Origin: Cercospora beticola
Taxonomy: Eukaryota; Ascomycota; Dothideomycetes; Mycosphaerellales; Mycosphaerellaceae
Reading direction: 5' to 3'
NCBI RefSeq assembly: GCF_033473495.1
Contig: NC_088936.1
Span: forward strand, 1,736,001-1,800,000
DNA length: 64,000 bases
Shown here piece by piece: positions 31,881-42,149 of the stretch. Each line of letters starts with the position of its first letter. Position 1 is the first letter of the stretch. Both the position numbers and the translations under genes were made by a program. The notes beneath the pieces were generated by a model. It worked only from the letters and a program-made list of their open reading frames with translations, did no database searches and was not told the origin of the DNA.

Positions 31881-31899
31881 TAGCAGGCTAGTATCCTGC

Positions 31900-33900
31900 G
31901 TATCGCCGCCTCGCTAGAGTTCTAAGAGGGATACGTAGAAGATATTATAAATCTGCGAGCCGGTTAGTAGGGCTAGGCGGTACGCCTACTTTCCGACTAC
32001 GTTAATAACCTTAAATAGTCTAGCGAATTTATCTACTAGCTTCTTCGATAGTACCTTTAACCGGAGGTTCTTTATAGATAATAGGACTAAGTCGCTAACC
32101 TTAAATTCTATCGGCTAGTACTTCTAATTAAAGTACTTAGCCTAAGATTCGCTTGCTTATTACTAGCGCTTAGTTAGCTCTTCGTAGTTCCGCTTTAACC
32201 TCTCTATAGTATCCTTCGCTACCGGTACCTCTCTCCGAAGAAGCGCGTCCCGAGCTTCGCCTGCGTCCCTCTTGCGCGTTTCTATAGAAAGGTCTAGATT
32301 AAACCCGTATACTACTCGAAATAGCGATATCTTAAGCGTAGCATTCGCGCTATTATTATACGCGAATTCCGCTAACGATAGGATAGACGCCTAGTCGTCC
32401 TATCGCTCGCCGTAATAGATACGCAGGTATTGCTTAAGCGTCTAGTTTGCGCGCTCGGTTTAACCGTTAGTCTACGAGTAGAATGTAGTGCTTAGCCTAC
32501 GTTTAATATACGTCTCGTAGTAGAAGTCTAACTAGAACTAGCTAGTAAAGACTAAGCCTCTGTCGCTTACGATACTAGCTAGTACGCTACGTAGTCGTAT
32601 TACCTTATTAAGTAGGATGTCCGCAAGCTCTACGCTAGTATAGCGCTTTGTCGTTCGGACGAAAGTTACTATCTTTAAGTAACGATCTACGATTACGAGG
32701 ATCGCGTCGAAGATACGGCCGTTCTACTTGCTAGGTAGAAGATCCGTAATAAAGTCTATAGATAAATCCTTCTAAGGACGGTTAGGTAATAGGAGCGTAG
32801 CTATCTCGCTATAGAGGCGATAGCGCCTCGCTTTTGCCTTCTAATAGCTGCTATACTACTCGACGTACTACCTTACGTCGTTACTAACCTCCGGCTACTA
32901 GTACTTCCGCTTAACTAACTCTACCGTCTTGTTCTTACTAAAATAGCCCGCTAGGACATCGTCGTAGTATATACGGATTACCTACGTCCGCAATACTAGG
33001 TCGTTCGGTAGGTATAGGGCCTCTCCCCGGTATATATAGCCGTCCTTAACGGTGTATTTCTCGCTCGCTACGCCTTCGCGTTCGGCCTGCTCGTATAGTA
33101 CTTTTGCTTTCGGATCGAGCTATACTAATATAGCGGTATACCTAATAATTATGTCCGAGACGTTAGCGTATAGCTGCTCTTACGTAGTAATAGCGCTAGC
33201 GACTCGCAAGGGCAGAGTAAAGCTAAACGGACGAACCGAACGGTTAGCCGCCGCCGTAATATACCTACTGTTAGGCAACGCTACCCCGCCGCTCTTAGCC
33301 GCCGCCGTAACTACCTTTAGGGTGTCTAACTAAGCCTAGCAAGTAGCTTTTATGCGGGCAACAACTAGGCCGCTTACGGGTATAGTGCTCTATACCTAGA
33401 GTTTCTACTATAGTAATAGTAGGAGGTTGCTTATCTCCTTCGCCTCTCGTACGTAGTCGCTACGTCTAGATAGCGTATCGGCTAGGTTAAGCTTGCTAGC
33501 TCGATAGCTAATAGTAAAATTAAAGAGGGCGAGGAATATCGCCTACCTTACTTATCTACCCGTTAGCTACTTAACGCCTATAAACCCCTTAAGGTTAGCG
33601 TAATTAATAAGTACCTTAACCTTATATATAGCGCCTTCGAGGTATAGTCGCTACGCCTTAAATACCTTAACTACCGCGAGTAGTTCCTTATTATAAACCT
33701 CGTAGTTATATTTAGCGTTAATTATCTTCTATAAGAAGAAGGCAATTAGATGCTATTCCGCTTCGAATAGTTAGCTTAGGATACTAGCTACTACGAAGTC
33801 GGAAGCGTCGGTTTCGACTCGTAGGCGTAGCGTAGGGTTAAAGTATCTTAGTAGCGGTATAGTCTAAAATCGATTCTTTAGCTTATAGAACGCCTGCTCC
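31900..33900 (-). pseudogene. Gypsy integrase and RNase H segment, degenerate
   Basis: Minus-strand blocks: LRVETDASDFVVA near 33.8 kb (RNase H), then integrase core IVSDRGLVFTS near 32.56 kb and TERANQTL near 32.45 kb, followed by YYGERQDDWASILSLAEFAY. Together they provide the D...E part of the DDE triad with TAG codons between them. Confidence 0.85.
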
Positions 33901-33999
33901 TTAGCTGCTTCCTACTTAATTAGCTCTAGCTTCTTTCTATCCTTTATACCCTTTAATAGCGCTATTAAAGGTACTATAACCCTCGAATATCCGAAGATA

Positions 34000-34800
34000 A
34001 ATCGACGGTAGAAGTTCGCGAATCTAAGGAAGGATTAAACCTCTATTAGCGTAGTTAGAGTTAGCTACGAGGCGATTACGGCTACCCTGCTTAGGTCTAT
34101 CGCTACGCTACTAGTAGTTACTACGAATCTAAGGAAGTCGACCTTTTTCTAGAAGAACTTACACTTAGAACGCTATACGTAGAGTCTAAACTTGCGGAGC
34201 CTCTTAAGTATAGCGTATACGTCTCGCACGTATTCCTTGCGTATCCTGCTATAGATTAGGATGTCGTCTAGGTATACTATATAGCTTATATCGACTAGCC
34301 CTACTAGCGCATAGTTAATATATACTTAGAACGTCGCTAGTGCGTTCGTTAAGCCGAAGGGCATTACCTTGTACTAGAAATAGCCGTAGCGCGTACGGAA
34401 CGTAGTCTTCTAGCGGTTACTTAGCTTAATCCGAATACGGTAGTACGTATCGGCTAAGTCTAAGGACGTAAACTATACGGCTCCTATAAGCCTATCTAGC
34501 GTCTTACTAATTAGAGGTAGTAGATGCCGGTTCTTAATAGTAATCTCGTTTAGCCTACGGTAGTCGATATATAACCGCAGCTTACTATTCTTCTTTAGCA
34601 CGAACAGGATAGGCGCACCCGCCTCGCTATCGGAACGCTCGATCTAATCGTACTCGAGTCCTGTCTTTAGGTACTCCTTAAGCTCGTCTAATTCTCGCCC
34701 CGACTAGTAATATAGTAGGCGGAATAGTAGTATAGTTCTAGGCCGCAGGTTAATCGTATACTCTGCGCTATTAACTAGCTTGCTTCTTATTTCCTCTATC
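34000..34800 (-). pseudogene. Gypsy reverse transcriptase, degenerate
   Basis: Minus-strand blocks KTTFRTRYGYF, YKVMPFGLTNALATF and the active-site box IVYLDDILIYS (YLDD near 34264-34275) identify a Ty3/Gypsy RT. A TAG replaces Gln before YKVMPFG. Confidence 0.9.
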
Positions 34801-35479
34801 GGATTAAGAATATCGTTAAAACGATAGAACTCCTTAGGGATAGGCTTAACCTTATCGCCTATCTTACTTAGGCTTACTACAAACACTGCTAGTGCCTTCT
34901 AAAGATCCTTAAAGAACTTATAGGCTTCTCGGACTTCGAACTTACTAAAACGATCGTTACTATATAGCTATTTATCTATAGCGCTACTAGCTAGTACGCG
35001 CTAAGTACGTCGCTATAGACGGCCTAAGATTACGTTAGGAGTTAGTATATTATATATATAGAAGATGCTACCTATAGATCGCTCCTTACTACTAGAGTCT
35101 GCGATCCGTATACGTATATAGTACGTACCGTAATAGTGCCCCAATTTACCTATAAAGGTAGTAACCGGCGGCAGGGCCGCATTCGGCCTTATTAGCAGGT
35201 TATGCTATAGTATAAAGGCTCTTAATATTATATTAATATCTATAGTATTATCGAGAAGGAAAGCGGCCGGCTTGCTACCTAACTACGTTTCGACTTCTCC
35301 TTCTATACGCGTCGCTAGCACGCTCTAAACCGGCAGAGGGTTATCGCTATCTAGTTTAGCGCCGGTAACTCGCGCGTTGTCTCCGGCGCCTTAGCTTTTT
35401 TCGCTCTAAACCGCTCCTTTGCTACGGTTACCCTACGAATAGCCGGCTTGTTACCGTCTTTCCTAGAGTTCGGGCAGTT

Positions 35480-36600
35480 AGGACTAATATAGCTAACCTC
35501 GTTATATGCGAAGTACGTAGGTTGCTAACCCTTGCCTTTACCTTTGCCTCTACGTTTACCCTTCGGCTTGCCGCCGTAAGTATCGCGTTAGCCGCTAGTC
35601 GAACTAGAGGCTCCTTTATAAGGAGCGTCGCTATCGGTACGCTTGCGCTTAGCCTGCTTGTTCTCGGTATTACTACGATACGGCTTACGAGGCATAGCCT
35701 TCTTAGCTTACTCGAGGCGCCTTGCTAGGGCGATAAGGTCGGTACGCTTATTAGAGACGATATAGTTCTTAATAATGTCCTTATATAGCGATAGCTTTAG
35801 TTTTGCAAGGAACTAGCGTACTAGCTATACCTTAGTATAGTTACCTAACTAAGACTCTAGGTTACTAAGGTCTATTGCGAACTATCGTACGCTCTAGCCC
35901 TTACTCTAGCGTATGTTCTCGTATTCTATAGTTACGAGAAGTATACGGTTCGCTTAATCCCCGACGATATCGTATAGGAATTAATAGAACCGAGACTAGG
36001 TATATCCTATAGGCAGAACGCCTAGGTATTTATTATACTACGCCTCTTGCGCTTCGCCTACGAGGTATATAATACCCGTAATTACCTTCTAGTAATCCGT
36101 CGGAAACCTCTTCGGTATAGCTATAAAGTTTACCTCGAGGGCACGGATAAATTCGCATGCCTCCTTTATAGTCTTACCCTTAAAGGGCTTAGGCGCACGT
36201 AGCTTAATAGACTCGTATAAGCTATACTCGTCGCTTTCGGAACGTATGCCGCTCGTATAACTTACGGACGCGTCGCCTTGCTAAGGTGTCGGCTGTCCGA
36301 GGCCTAGCGCTATCGCGCTTAGCCGTACTAGCAATTTAATTGTCTATACCTCTCTTAGTAAGCGTTCGTTCTTAGCCTTAAGAGTACGGATCTCTAGCTG
36401 TTCGCGTAACGCGTTATTTTTAGCTTAGAGGCGCCTACGTATTATATACGCGTTACTAGCGTCGTCGGCATTATCTATATCCTCGTCCTATTCCTCTTTA
36501 GCTTATACTATTCCGGATTCTAATATCTCTTCGATATAGCCTAATAGCTATCCGTCGTTCGGTGCGTCGTCGTCGCGATTAGTCCGCTAGGCGGATGCGT
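35480..36600 (-). pseudogene. Gypsy gag with mutated zinc knuckle
   Basis: At about 35470-35515 the minus strand reads YFAYNEVSYISPNC, a CX2CX4HX4C knuckle in which two Cys (TGC to TAC) and the His (CAC to TAC) have become Tyr. Upstream, toward the 5' LTR, lies a charged gag-like region with stops. Confidence 0.7.
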
Positions 36601-36662
36601 TTCGCGTAAGCATAATAGGCCTTAATAGATCGCTACCCTCGATAAGGTAGAAGAATTATAAT

Positions 36663-36858
36663 TATAAGGAGTAGAATATAGTAATATATTAAGCGCCCCT
36701 AGACTCCCCGTCTAGAGATATTAAGAATAATTCTTACCTCGTTAGTTTATATACGTTCTACGTGCTCTTATCCTGCGCCAAGCATAAGCGGCACTAGCCG
36801 TTATACCTTAAAGCCTAACAAGCTACGCCTCCCGAGCTATATACCTCTAGCTCTTATA
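36663..36858 (-). repeat. Gypsy LTR, right copy (5' LTR)
   Basis: 196 bp, partner of 30061-30256; followed at 36859-36863 by the GTATC target duplication and then by Copia sequence. Confidence 0.9.
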
Positions 36859-36863
36859 GTATC

Positions 36864-39800
36864 TATATTTTATTAGAGCGGATTTCGATAACTCTTCTTA
36901 CTTTAGACATTTCGTATAGGGATCCTTAAGTCTTATATAGCGATCGTATAGTTGCTCGCTATTATATAGGAAAGCGTTCTTAAGATACTACTAACACTTT
37001 TTATCTTTTAGTATACCGGACCTCCCTTATATTTCTTCTTAATTTATATATTTTGTTTTTCTATCCTTATAATATAAGTAGAGATTATCGGTAGAGAAGA
37101 GAGGAGATTTGTCGTATTTCTATTTATCTAGGTTATAGTAGTAGTATTTGTCCTCGAGTCGTTAGTATAAAGGTCTAGTTAGAATATATTAAACTTCTTA
37201 ACCTATTTATAGCGAATAGGTTAGGTTCTTCTCGTTATATCGAGTATAAGTATCTTCGGGGCCTATCTCGTAGTAGCGTCTAATAATAAAGTACTATAAG
37301 TACCTATCCTTCTTCTACTATAGAGGACGTTTTAAACTCTATACTATATAGTCGACGTTATATCGTTAGTAGGTTAAGCAGTCGGGTTTTGCGCTATCGT
37401 ATACTAAACGCTTATTAAAGCAGAAGTAATACTTTTCTTAACTTAGTAATTAATTTAAGTAGGTAAGATTTCGGTTCGCCTCGGAGATTATAGCTTTTAA
37501 TATAGAGTCCTACTCTATATACTCCTATTCTTATATAGTATAGTTTGAGCACGGTCTCTATTCGTCGCACTTTAGAGACTTAATAAAGTATCTCTTATAT
37601 CGGGATTTATCTAGTTTTAGTCCTAGGACGCCTCGAGACTTATACTCTATCTTATCGAGTCTTTTCTTCTTTATTAGATTATATTTCTTAGCGTATTAAT
37701 TACGATAGGAAAAGACGACCTCTTTCGAGTAGAGGTTATACTTTATTTTCCTTTTCGGACTCTTAGCCTCTAGGTCTATCTAAGTAAAACCGGTATAATT
37801 AGGGCTAACTATCTTAGTAATTCTTAGCTTCTCGGCTATATTAGTAAAGAAGCGGGATCGAGACGAGTCTCTATAGCTATTGCCGAAGAATCGAGATTAA
37901 ATAGAGGGATCTTTAGAACTCGATTATCGAGTCTCGTCTATTCCTTTAAAGACTATATTAGTAGCTTAACGTATATTATTAGAAAAATCTTCGGGTTCGA
38001 CGAGTGCGCCTTCTAGGCAGTAGCGTAGGACACCGTTCTCGTCGTAGTCGTCGCGCTAATAGTTCTAATTAAAGTTATAATCGTTATAGTCCTTAAGAAT
38101 AAAGAGTAGTAACTCGGAGCTAGGTTAATCGGTTTATACGTTTTGTTCTTAGCTACCTTACTTATTTACTTCTTAGCGATTCTAAGTTTCTATTAGCGCG
38201 TTATTATCCTTAGGTTCTTCCTCTTCTAATAGGTTAGAGGAGTCGGAATCCGACTCTCTTTCCTCGGATAAGCTTTCGGAGCTATCTTAATATAATACTC
38301 TCTTGTTATTCTTATCTAGATTAGAGTCTAAATTAGTGCTATCTAATCTTTCGGATTTATTATTAGCCTCGTCTTCCCTCTAAGGTCGTTTCTAACGAGT
38401 ATTAATATTGTCTTCTTTATATAGATTATCCGGTCTATTATTATCGTCGACGTTAGCCTTAGCTATCCGTCTTACTTTCTTCGAGTCTAGGTCCTAATAT
38501 AGATAGACTAATTTACTCTCGTTACCGACGAAGTATCCTAAAGAGGCTTTTAAGGATCCTAGTTTTATAAAGTCCGATCGTACGCGTAGTTTATAAGGTA
38601 TAGTAATATATAGTCTACTAAACTATATATATTTATAGTATAGGTTTAGCTTCTTACTATAGAGAGCCTACTAGGGTATTTCCTTCGTCTTTAGAGCTCG
38701 TATAGAGCTCCTATTCTTTAACTATATTACGTATTCGAACGCTAGCGGCTAAAGATTCTTAAATACTTTAGCGTTACAGAGTATCTCTTCTCCTCTCTTA
38801 GAGATTATCGATCTTAGTCTATTAGAGAGAGTTAGTTCTTATAGTATAGCTGCCGTATAGTCTCTCTTAGTTCGATATCCTCGTTCTATAATACTATTCT
38901 AGAAGTATATATACGCAACGGTTAGTTTAATCGTAATAGAATGCTTAGCTAACTAAGCGTCGATAAGACTATTCCTACTAAACTTATTATTAAAGCGTAC
39001 CCGACAGACTCTAATCCTTAGGCTTTTTTCGATCTTTTTTAGTAGCTTCCTTATTCTCTAAGAGATCTTAGCTTTATTCCCTAAGCGGATACTCTAGGTA
39101 AATCTAGTAGAGTTATTAGTAATAAGTAAAACATATTTTGTTCTATTATATCTATTAATCGGATAGGGACCCTACGTATTAATATAGAGCAGTTCGCCGG
39201 GTTTCTTAAAGCGTCGAGTTATAGGTTCGCGTAGGATCTTTATAATTGCTCGAGTCGTAGTATATATAGAGCAGATTGCCCTAAGCTTAGCTTTTAGCTA
39301 TTTGTCTATTATATTAATCCTATTACTAACTTTTAGTAATCGTCGTATATTATCGAGTCTAAGGTAACCTATACGTCGGTACTATTTCTAGATAGAGTCT
39401 AAGAAGTCGATCGTAGTAGCTATATATAGTAGTCGTACGCTAGGTAGTATTACTTCGAGTATTATAACTTTCGAGTTATCTACTTGCTTAGTCGGTTTAT
39501 ATAGAGATATATATATATAGAGAGAGCTAGTTTATATAGTCTATTTATTTGCCTTGCTCTAGTAACTTCTAGTCTATCGGAAGTATAGATACGGATAGAA
39601 TCCTTATCCTATTATCTAACTAGCTCCTTATTTATATATAAGAGTAGTAACGTAGATAGGATATTATATCTTAAGGTAGATATATATACGACTAATAATA
39701 GGTTAAGCTCGAAAGACCTATCGGAGGTATAGAAGGGTAGTTTAATACTCCTACCTCCTTATATCTATATATTTCCTATACTATTAGCGGTGCTAGCTTC

Positions 39801-40285
39801 CTTAGTAAAGTCTAAGAAGTCTATAAACTATTTCTTATTATTAATAAAGTATATATTAGCTCCTATATCGATAATCTAGATATTTCGATCTAGATTCTTA
39901 GGAACGTCCTAAGTAATAGAATAGTATATAGCGGCCGTATAAACTATATATAAACTATTAAAGCAAGAGCTATTAGAACTTCTATAAATAAAACAAGAGA
40001 TACCCTTCTCTATAACTCTATTACTAGTCTACTTACTCCTTCTTCCTTAGCCTTAGTTAGGCTAGATATACCGAGCTCTTCCTAAGCTTTAGAGGAAGTT
40101 AGTAATAGAGTAGGGTCGAGCTATAGAGTTAAGCGTACCTTAGATTACTCGTTTAGTTCTAATATCGAGTTCTAGCTTAATATTAATAGTAGTTATAGCT
40201 AAGAACTTCTTCGGAGGAAATTTCCTAGTAGTCTTCTTAGTTTAGATAAACTTGCTTATAGTCTTAGCTATAGATTCTTTATTAG
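36864..40285 (-). pseudogene. Copia protease-integrase segment, degenerate
   Basis: Minus-strand blocks: a protease-like WIIDIGA motif near 39.87 kb, the integrase HHCC region YRRIGYLRLDNIRRLL near 39.35-39.40 kb, the integrase core with GELLYINTQGPYPINR near 39.2 kb (D-to-N change in the first acidic position) and FNNKFSRNSLIDAQLAKHSI near 38.95 kb, then the acidic linker towards RT. Many TAG/TAA stops. Confidence 0.8.
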
Positions 40286-41560
40286 TACTACGACAATCTC
40301 GGGTATAGTGCCCGACTTTGCCGTATTCGTAGTACGTAATATTTGGTTTTTTGTCCGCCTTCTTTATACTAATATCGCGACGTTCGGGCTTAATATAGCG
40401 CGTATCCTTTTCTCGAGTATCTCTTTTATACTCGCGAGCTATCCTCTAGTCGTCTTCCTAAGTAAGAAGTCTTACTATAAGTATATTATAGTTATTAAGG
40501 GACGGGTCGAGGTCCCTAAAACTATAATAGTATTCGATAAATCCTTTAAAGGTAGGAACGCCGAGAAGGCCTCGAATAACCTTTAAGAGTATAATTCTAT
40601 TAGTTATTTTTCCTCCTACGTCGTCGATATTCTATCTAGCGGACTCGAGTTCGTTAAAGTACTCCTAGATAGAGTTAAACTTACGATAATAAATCTTCTT
40701 AAAGTAGTCGAAGGCTTTCTCCGTTTCTCGGACTTATATCTAGCTATATTAACTTTCTAGCTACTTTATTATACTATATAGTTCGTCGAAGGCTTAGATT
40801 CTTCGAATTAATATATTATTAACTTAAGTAACGAGACTAGCTATAGCTATCTATTCTCGATCCGCGCTCTTACTTACTTAATCCTACTTAAAGCAAAAGA
40901 CTAAAAAGCGATTAGAGAATAAGAGTCCCTAAAGATCTTCTTTTAGCTATATACCTTTAGTACGAAGTCTACTAATCTATTCTAGTCCGAGAGTAGTACG
41001 GCTACTACGCCTAGACTCTCTTCTTAAGAATTCTTTATAGGCTTCGAGCTCTTCTAGTATAAGCTCGGACTTCTTTTTCTTAATAGTCTTCTTCGTCTTC
41101 TTTTTATACCTACCGATAGTAGGTAGTAGTAAGGCGAGAGGATCTTCCTTTTTGTCGACGTCCGTTATATCTTCTTTAATAAGTATCTAGAACTCGACTG
41201 CTAGGTCCTACGATAGACGTTCTATATTCTTTCGATCGAGTTAATATATATTAGGATCTAGAAAAGGCAAGAGCCTTTCTTCTCTAGTAAGAAACTTCTA
41301 GAGGTTTACTACTTAAAAATTATTCTAAGTCTTGCGTTTCTATTACTTAAAGTCGCGTTTACTCTAAAGTTTTTTACTATTAGGCACGTCGAGGAAGCGG
41401 GAGATACCGCCGAAGGAACCTATCGTAGGTAGAGAGTAAAAGAAGGTAATAGAAGAGGGGTAGGTAGAGGCTTAGTATAGTATTATAGTACCGTATAGAA
41501 GTAGGTAGTAGCTCGAGGTAGTTATATAGCGGAAGCGTAGTATTGCCTAGGTTTAGGAAC
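40286..41560 (-). pseudogene. Copia gag with mutated CCHC zinc knuckle
   Basis: Near 40292-40335 the minus strand reads YYEYGKVGHYTRDC, a CX2CX4HX4C knuckle with the first two Cys turned into Tyr (TGC to TAC). The preceding gag region is helix-rich and Lys/Glu-rich with stops. Confidence 0.75.
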
Positions 41561-41574
41561 TCGGGCTTATAACT
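41561..41574 (-). other. Copia primer-binding site, probably for an initiator tRNA-Met fragment
   Basis: Directly inside the 5' LTR (minus orientation) the sequence AGTTATAAGCCCGAG appears. Undoing two RIP-type G-to-A changes gives a perfect complement to the anticodon loop of initiator tRNA-Met (GGGCTCATAACC). Drosophila copia and yeast Ty5 prime from this internal half-tRNA. Confidence 0.55.
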
Positions 41575-41770
41575 AGTTAAAAAGTAGAGAGAGTAAGAAC
41601 TATAGAGTATATAGAAGCCTCTAATCGAGCTACCTATCGACAAACTATATACGCTATATACCCCCGTTGCTATTGTCTCTCTCTTATAGTAACTCCTTAC
41701 TATTATCGGTACCTCCGATAATAAGATATAGCCTCGGAGATTGTAGTAGCTTAGGCACCTTTGTTTAATA
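41575..41770 (-). repeat. Copia LTR, right copy (5' LTR of the element)
   Basis: 196 bp, more heavily RIP-mutated than the left LTR. It is followed by the CACAC target duplication (41771-41775). Confidence 0.9.
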
Positions 41771-42149
41771 CACACGACCAGCGATGACTATCCTGGCCTA
41801 CGACTGAATAACTTAGTAACGAAAACGAAAAAAATGCTTGTTAACGACATATTCTCTGCCCCGATATGAAGCAATCATACAATCGTGATTTCTAGTCTAA
41901 TCCATTCCCTCCCACTAGCGGAAGGAAAAGAACTCAATCAGAAAAGCAGATAGAGCTATTAAAACAAGTGGCAGCAGCATCGTTATGCACACCTCTATGC
42001 ATTAAACGCCAGCCAGTCATATGCACCCCTTGGTATCGCCTGTGATCCCATATAAACTCCCAATTCCGCCGTTTATGCCCACGCTAGGTGAATGTAGGTA
42101 ATTCCCAGAACTCCCGTGATACATGGCCGAAGACACATTCAAAACACTT
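41771..42149. other. Flank between the Copia element and the DNAJC3 gene
   Basis: 379 bp beginning with the right CACAC duplication. Base composition returns to that of the host immediately. It should hold the 3' UTR of the co-chaperone gene; nothing else was seen. Confidence 0.55.

Larger units (their letters stand above)
30061..36858 (-). mobile_element. Ty3/Gypsy chromovirus nested in the Copia element, RIP-mutated
   Basis: 6,798 bp with 196-bp LTRs (30061-30256 and 36663-36858) that begin TATAAGGAG and end CTCTTACA/CTCTTATA, consistent with an ancestral TG...CA pair. Target duplication is GTATC. On the minus strand the order is gag knuckle (about 35.5 kb), RT (34.0-34.8 kb), RNase H (about 33.8 kb), integrase (31.9-33.4 kb) and chromodomain (about 31.8 kb): pol order of Ty3/Gypsy with a chromodomain, i.e. 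a chromovirus. A purine-rich tract next to the left LTR (30257-30275, minus strand) fits the polypurine primer. All frames are broken by TAG/TAA. Confidence 0.93.
27698..41770 (-). mobile_element. Ty1/Copia LTR retrotransposon, RIP-mutated, interrupted by a Gypsy element
   Basis: 14,073 bp in all, or about 7.27 kb once the nested Gypsy element and its duplicated target are removed. The 196-bp LTRs (27698-27893 and 41575-41770) are flanked by CACAC. Domains on the minus strand run in Copia order: gag with a CCHC knuckle near 40.3 kb, protease and integrase at about 38.5-40 kb, and reverse transcriptase and RNase H at 28.0-30.0 kb. Stops are almost all TAG/TAA at positions where CAG, CAA or TGG is expected, and CpA/TpG is nearly absent from the interior: the RIP signature. 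No intact open frame survives, so the copy is dead. Confidence 0.93.

Noticed and set aside
33052..33333. 93-residue plus-strand frame inside the Gypsy element
   Set aside because: Antisense to integrase coding sequence; it results from RIP-altered codons, not from a gene.
40308..40586. 92-residue hydrophobic plus-strand frame inside the Copia element
   Set aside because: Antisense to the gag zinc knuckle; the hydrophobic look comes from AT-rich RIP-mutated sequence.
27698..41770. Idea that the AT-rich block is a CRISPR-like, centromeric or viral integration region
   Set aside because: LTRs, target duplications, RT/RNase H/integrase blocks and RIP signature account for it fully as two nested retrotransposons.
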